From NCBI GenBank assembly GCA_945902805.1, contig CAMDMZ010000004.1, positions 1 to 64,000 of the forward strand: 64,000 nucleotides of DNA, read 5' to 3'. Within the stretch, counting starts at the first letter, position 1; every line of letters starts with the position of its first letter. The notes under the pieces were generated by a model. That model was not told the origin of the DNA, did no database searches, and worked only from the letters and a program-made list of their open reading frames with translations. This document shows, piece by piece, positions 54,737 to 63,259 of this stretch. Source of the stretch: Propionivibrio dicarboxylicus (GTDB lineage Bacteria > Pseudomonadota > Gammaproteobacteria > Burkholderiales > Rhodocyclaceae). Position numbers and translations under genes: made by a program.

Positions 54737-56317
54737 ATGTCACGAATCGAAACTGTCCTGCTTCGCAGCGGGGTCACCGTCGGCGCTTGCGCCCTGTTGA
54801 CGTTTGTCCCGGTCCTCCATGCGGCCAGCTGGCAAGCGGTCGCTTCCGGTAAGTCGGAGACCATCGAGATCGACAAGTCGCGCATCGCGCGTGGCGCCAG
54901 TGGCACAACGGCCTGGAGTCGCATCAAACTCGGGCAGTCGGTGCCGGATCAGGCGGGAGCTTACAACGCCATCGAAGCGCAGAATTTGTACAACTGCGAA
55001 TCCGGCAGTTTTACGACTTTGCGTCGCGTGTATTTCAATGGCGCCACCCAAGTACGCGAGGAATCGGTAACGCGCAAGCGCGCGAATCAGGCCGAGGCCG
55101 GCAGCATCGATGCGCGCCTGTTGGGTGAAGCGTGTCGGTTACGGACTGTGGGTGAAGCGCAGCGCATCGCCGAAGTGGCGGCATCGGCGATGCAAACGGC
55201 CCAGCAACAAAATCCTGGCATTGAACGCCCCAGCCCAATGCACGCCGACATGCGCACCCTCGCTGGCGAACACACCGCGCGTGTTATCCCGGTCGCCGAT
55301 GCCGGCCACGGTGCCGAACGGCCCAAGATGATTCAGTTGCCACCGATTGACCGGGCTGCAGCTGAAGCCGCCGCAAGCGGCATGTCAAGCAAACCTGCCG
55401 CCGCCGCAAAACCGGCGGCACCAGCAGTCCATGCCAGCCCCGCCGCGCCGGTAGCCGCGCATGGCCCTGCGCCGGTCGCCGCAAAAACCGCTGAACCACG
55501 CCCCGTTTCCCGCGCGGTCGAGGCTGCAGCAGCGGCCGAGAACCGGCATACCCGCGAACTGATTCTGGCAACTTCGGGACCGAAGAAGGTTACCAAAGCG
55601 GTCAAGAAGGAAGATCCTCATGACAATCCGGCGCAGAACATGCACGCGCATTGGGGCTATGACGGCGCTGGCGCGCCGACCAACTGGGGCAAGATGAAGC
55701 CCGAATACGCCACCTGCGACATCGGCAAACGGCAGTCGCCGATCGACATTCGTGACGGCATCAAGGTGGATCTCGAAGGCGTCCGCTTCGATTACCGTCT
55801 GACCAAATTCACCATCGTCGACAACGGCCATACGGTGCAGGTCAATGTTGGTGCCGGCAGCGCCATCCACGTCATGGGCAAGCGCTACGAGTTGGTCCAG
55901 TTCCATTTCCATAAGCCATCGGAAGAGCGTGTGTTTGGTCGCCCCTTCGACATGGTGATCCACTTTGTGCACAAGGACTACGACGACAATATTGCCGTGA
56001 TCGCCGTACTGCTCGAAACCGGAGCAGAGAATCCGCAGATCCAGACGCTGTGGAACAACATGCCGCTGGAAGCGAATCAGGAACTGTCGCCGGCCGATGT
56101 GCTCGATCCCATGCGTCTGATGCCGGAAAACCGCACCTACTGGACCTACATGGGTTCGCTGACGACACCGCCTTGTACCGAAAATGTGTTGTGGATGGTG
56201 ATGAAACAGCCACAGCAGATTTCACCCGAGCAGATCGCCATCTTCGCGCGTTTGTACAAGAACAATGCGCGGCCCGTTCAGCCGGCCAACGGCCGACTGG
56301 TCAAGGAATCGCGCTAA
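54737..56317 (+). CDS. Alpha-carbonic anhydrase fused to adhesin-E-like domain
   Basis: A 526-residue exported protein. After the signal peptide (cut near HAA, residue 30) residues ~31-145 look like the surface-adhesin protein E domain (SWQAVASGKSETIEIDKSRI, NLYNCESGSFTTLRRVYF). An Ala/Pro linker spans ~165-290. The alpha-carbonic anhydrase domain starts near 303 (HWGYDGAGAPTNWG) with zinc ligands in QFHFHKPSE and DMVIHFVHK. It should hydrate CO2 in the periplasm. Divergent from thiC. Confidence 0.9.
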   Translation: MSRIETVLLRSGVTVGACALLTFVPVLHAASWQAVASGKSETIEIDKSRIARGASGTTAWSRIKLGQSVPDQAGAYNAIEAQNLYNCESGSFTTLRRVYFNGATQVREESVTRKRANQAEAGSIDARLLGEACRLRTVGEAQRIAEVAASAMQTAQQQNPGIERPSPMHADMRTLAGEHTARVIPVADAGHGAERPKMIQLPPIDRAAAEAAASGMSSKPAAAAKPAAPAVHASPAAPVAAHGPAPVAAKTAEPRPVSRAVEAAAAAENRHTRELILATSGPKKVTKAVKKEDPHDNPAQNMHAHWGYDGAGAPTNWGKMKPEYATCDIGKRQSPIDIRDGIKVDLEGVRFDYRLTKFTIVDNGHTVQVNVGAGSAIHVMGKRYELVQFHFHKPSEERVFGRPFDMVIHFVHKDYDDNIAVIAVLLETGAENPQIQTLWNNMPLEANQELSPADVLDPMRLMPENRTYWTYMGSLTTPPCTENVLWMVMKQPQQISPEQIAIFARLYKNNARPVQPANGRLVKESR

Positions 56318-56345
56318 ACATCAGCCATATTTGCATCGGCACCGA

Positions 56346-56370
56346 CAAAGATCGGTGCTGGTGAGAAGGC
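56346..56370 (+). repeat. Dispersed short repeat, copy 8 (intergenic, diverged)
   Basis: AAAGATCGGTGCTGG, then TGAGAAGGCG. It is followed by a hairpin CGAGTCG/CGACTCG (56370-56390) that may end the carbonic anhydrase transcript. Confidence 0.65.
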
Positions 56371-56500
56371 GAGTCGGTTATTGCGACTCGGCCTTGCCGG
56401 CGGATGCAGGCTGGAATCGCCGTTGCAGTTAATTGATACCGTCATCGACGCAGGTGTCAGACCACGGTTACCGTAGAAGTCGTCGCGGGTGGGATGGTGG

Positions 56501-56785
56501 TTAGTCCGCCACTGGCGGCCACTGCTTGGCGGTATGCACCAAGGCGAGCACCCAAACGGTGTCCTGCTCGATCTCGTAAACCAAGCAATAGCTCTTGTGC
56601 GCGACTACTTCACGGGTGCCGGGAATGCGGCCGGCACGCCCATACTGCGGATGATCTGCGAGCCGGGCGGCGGCCTTGCTGAACAGCTCGTCGATTTTGT
56701 TGGCGGAACGCGGGCTGTCGGCGGCGATGTAATCGAAGATTTGGGAGCGATCGTCTTCCGCCTCGGGCGTCCAGCAGACTTTCAC
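56501..56785 (-). CDS. RelE/ParE-family toxin
   Basis: A 94-residue toxin: TPEAEDDRSQIFDYIAADSP, LADHPQYGRAGRIPGTREV, HKSYCLVYEIEQDTVWVLAL. This is the ParE/RelE fold with the terminal strand and W/H-containing end. ParE types block gyrase, RelE types cut mRNA; the sequence favours ParE. The start overlaps the antitoxin stop by four bases. Confidence 0.88.
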   Translation of the reverse strand: MKVCWTPEAEDDRSQIFDYIAADSPRSANKIDELFSKAAARLADHPQYGRAGRIPGTREVVAHKSYCLVYEIEQDTVWVLALVHTAKQWPPVAD

Positions 56786-57057
56786 GATTGCCCGACTGCC
56801 GCTCGTCGGGCGGCGAATCTCGCCTCGACCTCCTCATTCGAGCGGCCACGACCGACACGCATCGAGGCGCGGCCGGCATCGACCTTGCGGCGAAAATACT
56901 GGTCGTATTCGCGCGCCTGGCGCTGACGTTCGACAAATTCGCGCATCAGCTCGCGGAGTACTTGGGAGGCTGGCCTACGGGATGCCTGCGCTTCGGCCAT
57001 GAAATCGGCGCGCAGCTCGGGTTCCAGCTTCATGGTGAACACGGCGTCCTTGGACAT
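56782..57057 (-). CDS. Antitoxin of the ParE-type pair
   Basis: A 91-residue ribbon-helix-helix-like protein: MSKDAVFTMKLEPELRADF, MAEAQASRRPASQVLRELMR, then a charged C-terminus for toxin binding. ATG 57057 has AGGAG at 7 bases. Upstream extension in frame is not protein-like. Confidence 0.85.
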   Translation of the reverse strand: MSKDAVFTMKLEPELRADFMAEAQASRRPASQVLRELMREFVERQRQAREYDQYFRRKVDAGRASMRVGRGRSNEEVEARFAARRAAVGQS

Positions 57058-57172
57058 GGGACGAACTCCTGAACGGTGGTAATGATGAAGTGTATACGTT
57101 TTCATTACCTGACGGAATGCGCTGCCATTGTCCAATGGGGATTGAGAGGGGTTCCGGGCCCGCATCGGCTTG

Positions 57173-57200
57173 GAAAAGTTGGTGCTGGCGAGACGGCGCT
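57173..57200 (+). repeat. Dispersed short repeat, copy 9 (intergenic)
   Basis: GAAAAGTTGGTGCTGG, then CGAGACGGCGCT; reads [12 protein letters not shown] and stops. It touches the 3' end of the RND pump gene. Confidence 0.8.
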
Positions 57201-60200
57201 ATTCGTGTCGTAGGCGCTTTCTCATCCAATCAATACCGTCATCAACATAGGTGTAAACGACCGGGATCACCAACAGGCTGAGGAAGGTCGAGGTGATCAG
57301 GCCGCCGATCACCACAATGGCCATCGGTGCGCGGAAGCTGGGATCGGTGCCGAGGCCGATGGCGATCGGCAACATGCCCGCACCCATGGCAACGGTGGTC
57401 ATCACGATCGGCCTCGCCCGCTTGCGGCAGGCATCGAGCAAGGCATCCCAGCGTGTCAGGTGGTGTTCGCGGCGCGCCAGGACGACATAGTCGATCAGCA
57501 GGATGGAGTTCTTGGTGGCAATACCCATCAGCATGATGAGGCCGATCATGGATGGCATCGAGATGGCCGTCTGCGTCACGAAGAGCGCCAGGAACGCGCC
57601 GGGAACCGACAGCACCAGTGCGGCCAGAATGGTCGCCGGCTGAATGAAATCCCTGAACAGCAGCACCAGCACGATGTAGATGCACAGTACGCCGGTCAGC
57701 ATCGCCAGGCCAAAACTGGTGAAGAGTTCGGCCATGGCTTCGGCATCACCGATGGTCGTCTGCAGTACGCCGGACGGCAAGGTGCTCAGGCTCGGTAGCG
57801 CCATTGCCTGACGCTCGACTTCGCCAAGTGGTTGCTGGTTCAGTTCGATTTCGAAATTCACGTTACGCAAGCGATCATAGCGGTCGATTTCAGCTGGGCC
57901 GCTGTCGATGGCGAGTTGCGCCACGTTGGCCAGCATGACGGGGCCGTTGCGACCAGGCACGGCGATGCGTTCCAGCAAGGAAAGATCCTGTCGTGCCGCA
58001 GCGGGTAGGCGCACCATGATGGGAATCTGGCGTTGCGCAAGATTGAGCTTGGCCAGTGCCTGGTTGTAGTCGCCCGCCGTGGCGATGCGCAGCGTGTCGG
58101 CCATGGCCGCCGAAGTGACACCAAGATCGGCGGCGGCAGCGAAGTCCGGGCGGATCGCCAGTTCCGGGCGCACCAGACTAGCCGAGGTGGTGACGTTGCC
58201 AATGCCAGGAATGGTGCGCAGTTCGCGCTCTACTTTGCGCGCATGGTCGGCCAGCACCTGGCCGTTTTCGCTCGCCAGGACGAGAATGTATTTCTCTGAC
58301 GAACCGCCGAAGCCGACATTGACGCGCACGCCCGGAAGCTCGGTCAGTGCCGCGCGGAGTTCGCGTTCAACATCCTGTTTCTTGACGCCACCACGGTCGG
58401 CACGTGGCGTCATGTTGATGGTCAGCGTCGCTTTGCGAGCCTCGGCCGCGCCTCGTGGCGCAAAGGGATCACTACCGGCCGCCCCTCCACCGACGGCGGT
58501 ATAGACCATCTTCACATGCGGATTCTTTTCGACGATGGCGCGCGCGTCTTCGGCCACGGCCAGGGTTTGCTTGAAGGTGCTGCCCGGCGCCAGGGTCAGG
58601 TAGACCTGCGTTTGCGACAGATCGTCCGGCGGCATGAAGCCGGTCGGCAATAGCGGCACAAGCGCAAAGGAGCCGACGAAAAACGCGGCCGCACCCAGCG
58701 TAGTAAGAAAACGGTGGCGCAGGCAGGACGCCGTCCAGTCCATGATCACCCGCAGCCAGGTCGGCCGGTGCGCTTCCACTTTCGGTGGGCGCAGGATGTA
58801 GGCGGCCATCATTGGCGTCAGCATGCGCGCCACCACTAGCGAGAAGAACACCGCGATCGCCGCCGCCCAACCAAACTGGACGAAGAACTTGCCCGGTACT
58901 CCGCTCATGAACGCCGTGGGCAGGAAGACGGCGATCAGGGTGAAGGTCGTGGCGATCACGGCGAGACCGATTTCGTCGGCCGCTTCCATCGCCGCGTCAA
59001 AGGGCGATTTACCCATCGCCAAATGACGCATGATGTTCTCGATTTCGACAATCGCATCATCGACCAGGATGCCAACCACCAGCGAGAGCGACAGCAAGGT
59101 GACGACATTGAGTGAAAAACCCATGTAGTACATCGCAGCGAAGGTCGGAATGATGGACAGCGGCAAGGCCGCCGCCGAGACCAGCGTGGCGCGCCAGTCG
59201 CGCAGGAAAAGCCAGACGACAATGACCGCCAGCACGGCACCTTCAACCAGCAGCGCCATCGAGCCGGTGAAGTTCTCCCACACCGGGTCAACGAAATTGA
59301 AAGCTTCGGTGATTTGAATGTCAGGGTGATCCGCCTGCAGTTGCTTCAACTGGGCACGCAGATCTTCGGCCACTTGCACTTCGCCCGCGCCACGGCTACG
59401 GGTAATCTCAAAGCCGACCACGGGCTTGCCGTTGAGCAGCGCCGTCGAGCGGATCTCGGCGACCGTGTCGGTAACCGTCGCCACCTGATCGAGACGTACG
59501 CGACGACTGCCACCCATGAGTGGTATTTCAAGCGCGCCAAGTTCTTCGGCCGAGCTAACGGTGGCCAGCGTGCGCACTGACTGCTCGACGCCGCCGATGT
59601 CGGCACGGCCGCCGGAGGCTTCGCCCTGGACCTGGCGCAGTTGGTGCGAGATATCGGCGGCGGTAACGCCGAGCGCCAGCATGCGCACCGGATCAAGTTC
59701 GACTCGAACCTCGCGATCGACACCGCCGACTCTAGCCACCGCGCCGACACCGCGCACCGCCAGCATGCGCCGGGTGACGGTGTTATCGACAAACCAGGAC
59801 AGGGCCTCGTCGTCCATGCGGCTGGAGGCCACGGTGTAGGTAAGTATCGGTGCCCCGGCCAGATTCATGCGCGTGATGACCGGATCACGCAGGTCGCCGG
59901 GAAGATCGGCACGGATGCGCGAAACCGCATCACGCACGTCATCAACCGCTTCCTGTGTCGGCTTTTCCAGGCGGAACTCAACGGTGACGGTGGCGGTGCC
60001 GTCCTGCACCTTGGTGTAGATATGCTTGATGCCTTGCAGCGTGGCGACCGAGTTTTCGATCTTGCGCGCCACTTCGGTTTCCATTTGCGCCGGGGCGGCC
60101 CCGGGCAACGAGGCCGTGACACTCACCGTCGGCAGGTCGATGTCCGGAAATTGCTGAATCTTCATCGTGCGAAACGCCATCACGCCGAGCAGCGTGAGCA

Positions 60201-60258
60201 TCACGAACAACATGATGGCCGGAATCGGATTCCGGATTGACCAAGCGGAAACGTTCAT
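57199..60258 (-). CDS. RND multidrug efflux pump, AcrB/HAE1 family
   Basis: A 1019-residue inner-membrane pump with twelve predicted segments, two large periplasmic loops and the proton-relay Asp pair in VGILVDDAIVEIENIMR. The start MNVSAWSIRNPIPAIMLFVM is typical. With the adaptor encoded 13 bases upstream and an outer-membrane channel not seen here, it expels drugs or other amphiphiles. Controlled most likely by the divergent TetR. Confidence 0.94.
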   Translation of the reverse strand: MNVSAWSIRNPIPAIMLFVMLTLLGVMAFRTMKIQQFPDIDLPTVSVTASLPGAAPAQMETEVARKIENSVATLQGIKHIYTKVQDGTATVTVEFRLEKPTQEAVDDVRDAVSRIRADLPGDLRDPVITRMNLAGAPILTYTVASSRMDDEALSWFVDNTVTRRMLAVRGVGAVARVGGVDREVRVELDPVRMLALGVTAADISHQLRQVQGEASGGRADIGGVEQSVRTLATVSSAEELGALEIPLMGGSRRVRLDQVATVTDTVAEIRSTALLNGKPVVGFEITRSRGAGEVQVAEDLRAQLKQLQADHPDIQITEAFNFVDPVWENFTGSMALLVEGAVLAVIVVWLFLRDWRATLVSAAALPLSIIPTFAAMYYMGFSLNVVTLLSLSLVVGILVDDAIVEIENIMRHLAMGKSPFDAAMEAADEIGLAVIATTFTLIAVFLPTAFMSGVPGKFFVQFGWAAAIAVFFSLVVARMLTPMMAAYILRPPKVEAHRPTWLRVIMDWTASCLRHRFLTTLGAAAFFVGSFALVPLLPTGFMPPDDLSQTQVYLTLAPGSTFKQTLAVAEDARAIVEKNPHVKMVYTAVGGGAAGSDPFAPRGAAEARKATLTINMTPRADRGGVKKQDVERELRAALTELPGVRVNVGFGGSSEKYILVLASENGQVLADHARKVERELRTIPGIGNVTTSASLVRPELAIRPDFAAAADLGVTSAAMADTLRIATAGDYNQALAKLNLAQRQIPIMVRLPAAARQDLSLLERIAVPGRNGPVMLANVAQLAIDSGPAEIDRYDRLRNVNFEIELNQQPLGEVERQAMALPSLSTLPSGVLQTTIGDAEAMAELFTSFGLAMLTGVLCIYIVLVLLFRDFIQPATILAALVLSVPGAFLALFVTQTAISMPSMIGLIMLMGIATKNSILLIDYVVLARREHHLTRWDALLDACRKRARPIVMTTVAMGAGMLPIAIGLGTDPSFRAPMAIVVIGGLITSTFLSLLVIPVVYTYVDDGIDWMRKRLRHE

Positions 60259-60271
60259 GTGGCGTTCATGG

Positions 60272-61462
60272 CTATGGCCCGACGACCTTCACCAGATCGC
60301 CATCGGCGAGAAAGCCGACACCGCTGGCGACAACACGTGCGGCGGCATCCAGTCCCGACGTGATTTCGATGCGATCGCCCTGGCGTCGTCCGACACCCAC
60401 CTTGGCTTGGGTCACGCGATTGTCGGCGCCCACACGATAGATATAACTGAATCCATCGCGCATCAGTACCGCCGTTTGTGGCAGGGTCAGCGCGGCGCCC
60501 CGGCCGGCGTCAAACTCGCCCCGCGCATACATGCCGGCACGTGCTGGCGATGCGTTTGGCAGATCGACATAGACCAAGGCGTTGCGGGTCTGCGCGTCGA
60601 TGGTCGGCGCCACTGCCCGCACCTTGCCCTCGATGCGGGTGTCGCCACTGCCGGGCAGCATCAGCATGGCGCGCATGCCCGGTTTGATGCGACCGATCTC
60701 GGCGGCCGTCACCTCAGCGCGCCACTCGATGCGGTTGCCGCGCACAAGTCGGAAGAGTTCCTGTCCCGGCTGAGCCAATGACCCGACGGTGGCGGCCCGA
60801 GCCGATACCGTGCCATGGTCAGGCGCCATGACGCGGGTTTGAGACAAGCGCAGCTCGTCGGCGGCCATTCGCGCCCGGGCCGACGCCAGCCGGGCGATGG
60901 CCGTTTGTTCGGCGGTGAGCACCTGGCTGGCGAGTTGCGCGCTGTAGAAGCCCTGCTCCTTGAGTCGGCGCGCTCGTTCGGCATTAGCCTTGGCTTCCGC
61001 TGCCGCGGCTTCGGTTTCTGCGACGGCGGCGCGCGACTGCGCCAGGTCGGCGGTCAGGTTTTCAGCGGCGATGCGTGCCAGAAGTTGGCCTTTTTTCACC
61101 ACATCACCGACATTGACCAGCACTTCGGCGATACGCTGACCGCCAATTTCCGCACCGATCACCGCCTCCTGCCAGGCGGCAATGTTGCCATTGGCGGCGA
61201 TGGTCAGCGGCCAGCTTTCCGGCGTGGCGTTGGTCAGCGCGACTGTCAGCGCGGGACGTGCTGTGGTCTGGGCTGGGGGGCTTTCAGCGTGGCCTGGCGC
61301 TGCCCAGAGAAACACGCTGCCGCACAGACTGCCAAGGAGGACAGCCCATGTCGGTGCGATAGCCGGAGCGCGATTGCCAACGTGACGGCGAAACGGGATG
61401 AGTTCGAACAAGTTGTAGCTCCAGCGTCGCGTGATCAACGGCGGAATCTTACCCCACGGCAT
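60272..61462 (-). CDS. RND periplasmic adaptor (membrane fusion protein)
   Basis: A 396-residue adaptor. An N-terminal membrane/signal segment (TWAVLLGSLCGSVFLWAAPG) is followed by the lipoyl half (AAWQEAVIGAEIGGQRIAEV), an alpha-hairpin rich in Ala (SRAAVAETEAAAAEAKANAE) and beta-barrel parts. ATG 61462 lacks a clear ribosome site, and the signal segment begins late (~residue 38), so the true start may be further in. Partner of the pump at 57199. Confidence 0.9.
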   Translation of the reverse strand: MPWGKIPPLITRRWSYNLFELIPFRRHVGNRAPAIAPTWAVLLGSLCGSVFLWAAPGHAESPPAQTTARPALTVALTNATPESWPLTIAANGNIAAWQEAVIGAEIGGQRIAEVLVNVGDVVKKGQLLARIAAENLTADLAQSRAAVAETEAAAAEAKANAERARRLKEQGFYSAQLASQVLTAEQTAIARLASARARMAADELRLSQTRVMAPDHGTVSARAATVGSLAQPGQELFRLVRGNRIEWRAEVTAAEIGRIKPGMRAMLMLPGSGDTRIEGKVRAVAPTIDAQTRNALVYVDLPNASPARAGMYARGEFDAGRGAALTLPQTAVLMRDGFSYIYRVGADNRVTQAKVGVGRRQGDRIEITSGLDAAARVVASGVGFLADGDLVKVVGP

Positions 61463-61545
61463 GCGTGTTTCCGGCTTCTTGCAGGCGACGGAGTGCGGGA
61501 ATGGGCAGCCGCCGCAAAACTTGACACAAGACTGAAATTCATTAA

Positions 61546-61563
61546 ACTGACTGACCAGTCAGT
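61546..61563. promoter_or_regulatory. TetR operator between divergent efflux operons
   Basis: ACTGACTG-AC-CAGTCAGT, perfect 8-base arms, 15 bases before the tetR start. A TTGACA at 61521-61526 and TAAACT at 61543-61548 (16-base spacing) give a promoter the repressor would cover. Confidence 0.8.
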
Positions 61564-61577
61564 AATAAATTACCCTC

Positions 61578-62222
61578 ATGCGTGAAAATGCACCGACCCG
61601 ACAACGACGCAAGGAAGCTCGCCCTGGTGAATTGACGGCGGCGGCACTAGATCTTTTCGTCGAAAAAGGCTTCGCCGCCACGCGGCTCGATGATGTGGCT
61701 GCCCGCGCCGGCGTTTCCAAAGGGACGCTGTATCTCTATTTCGACAGCAAGGAGGCGTTGTTCAAGGCCGTCGTGCGCGAAGGCTTGCTGCCGGCGTTGG
61801 CCGAAGGCGAGCAGTTGGTTTCGGCCTATTCCGGTGATTCGTCTTCGCTGTTACGTGAAGTGATCGCCGGCATGTGGCTGCAGATCGGCTCGCAACGCGT
61901 CGGCGGACTCCCCAAACTGGTGTTTGCCGAGGCGCGAAACTTTCCCGAGATCGCCCGTTTCTATCATGAAGAGGTGATTCGTCGCGGCACCAGCCTGATT
62001 GCCAGCGTGGTGGAACGCGGCATACGGCGCGGCGAATTCCGTCCGCGCAATATGCTGGCCACGGTTCATATTCTGGTGGCACCGATGCTGATGCGCATGA
62101 TCTGGCAACACTCGATGGATGGTTGTGGCGCCACCGCCGCACCAATTGATGAATTTCTTGATGAATACTTTGCGATCCTGCTGCACGGCCTGTGCAGTCC
62201 GGTTGCTGGAGAAACCCGATGA
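61578..62222 (+). CDS. TetR-family regulator of efflux genes
   Basis: A 214-residue repressor with the TetR HTH at residues ~12-58 (AALDLFVEKGFAATRLDDVA, ARAGVSKGTLYLYFDSKEAL) and a C-terminal ligand domain of the AcrR C-terminal type. It overlaps the following adaptor gene by four bases (ATGA), so it is the first gene of the plus-strand efflux operon. The palindrome in front of it lies between both operons, suggesting joint control and autorepression. Confidence 0.92.
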   Translation: MRENAPTRQRRKEARPGELTAAALDLFVEKGFAATRLDDVAARAGVSKGTLYLYFDSKEALFKAVVREGLLPALAEGEQLVSAYSGDSSSLLREVIAGMWLQIGSQRVGGLPKLVFAEARNFPEIARFYHEEVIRRGTSLIASVVERGIRRGEFRPRNMLATVHILVAPMLMRMIWQHSMDGCGATAAPIDEFLDEYFAILLHGLCSPVAGETR

Positions 62223-63259
62223 GTCATCGTGCCTTGTTCCTTTTCATTGCGGCCCTGGTTTTGACCGCCTGCAGCGTGCCGCCGCCACCGCCCACGCCGC
62301 TCAAGCTGGTCCGCACACAAAAAGTCGGTGCTGGCGGGACGGCGCCGGAGGTGATCGGCAGAACCTACAGCGGCGAAGTGCGGGCACGGATCGAAACCAC
62401 GCTCGGTTTCCGTGTGGGCGGCAAGCTCGTCGAACGGCTGGTCGATACCGGCGCAAGCGTCAAAGCCGGCCAGCCGCTGGCCCGACTTGACCCTGCCGAC
62501 ACGCAGCTGCAAGCGACGCAGGCCGAGGCCCAACGTAGCCTGGCGGAGGCAGATGTCAAACGCTTCCGTGATCTCAAGAGCCGGAATTTCATCAGCGCCT
62601 CGGCACTCGATGCCAAGGAAACGGCCTTCAAGGCCGCCGACGCGCAAGCCGCACTGGCCAGAAACCAGGCACGCTACACAACCTTGTCGGCCGAACGTAA
62701 CGGCGTGATTGGACAAGTACTGGCCGAAACCGGTCAGGTCGTCAGCGCCGGTCAGGCGGTGTATCGCATGGCACCTGACGGCGATCGCGAGATCGCCATT
62801 GCCCTGCCGGAAACCGAAGTCGCCGCGATCAAGATCGGCCAGGCGGCAGAAGTCAGTTTGTGGGCCAACACCGCAACGATTTCCGGCAGCGTGCGGGAAA
62901 TCATGCCGGTAGCCGATCCGGTCACCCGCACCTATGCGGTTCGCGTAACCTTGAAGAATACCGATCCGCGCCTGCCGCTGGGCATGAGCGCGACGGTGCG
63001 ATTCCCCCGGTCCGAGGCAACCGGAACCGGCAGCAAACTCGTCATCCCGCTTGGCGCGCTTTATCAATCCGGTGCGCAAGCCGCCGTGTGGACGCTCGGC
63101 GCCGACAATACGGTGAACCTGACACCGGTCGTCGTCAGCGCCTACACCGATGCCGGCGCCGTAGTGGAATCCGGCCTGACAGGAGGCGAGACGATCGTCG
63201 CTGCCGGCGCGAATCGCCTGAGCGCGGGTGAAAAGGTCCGCGTGGTTGCCGACAAATGA
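62219..63259 (+). CDS. Second RND periplasmic adaptor, lipoprotein
   Basis: A 346-residue adaptor with a lipobox LTACS (Cys near 18). After a Pro-rich start comes the repeat-encoded KVGAGGTA, then RTYSGEVRARIETTLGFRVG, the hairpin (QAEAQRSLAEADVKRFRDLK), and the barrel (GQAAEVSLWANTATISGSVR). It couples to the pump encoded next, whose ATG overlaps its stop. Confidence 0.92.
   Translation: MSHRALFLFIAALVLTACSVPPPPPTPLKLVRTQKVGAGGTAPEVIGRTYSGEVRARIETTLGFRVGGKLVERLVDTGASVKAGQPLARLDPADTQLQATQAEAQRSLAEADVKRFRDLKSRNFISASALDAKETAFKAADAQAALARNQARYTTLSAERNGVIGQVLAETGQVVSAGQAVYRMAPDGDREIAIALPETEVAAIKIGQAAEVSLWANTATISGSVREIMPVADPVTRTYAVRVTLKNTDPRLPLGMSATVRFPRSEATGTGSKLVIPLGALYQSGAQAAVWTLGADNTVNLTPVVVSAYTDAGAVVESGLTGGETIVAAGANRLSAGEKVRVVADK
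62318..62346 (+). repeat. Dispersed short repeat, copy 10 (in adaptor gene)
   Basis: CAAAAAGTCGGTGCTGG, then CGGGACGGCGCC; reads QKVGAGGTAP between the lipobox region and the first beta strand. Confidence 0.85.
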
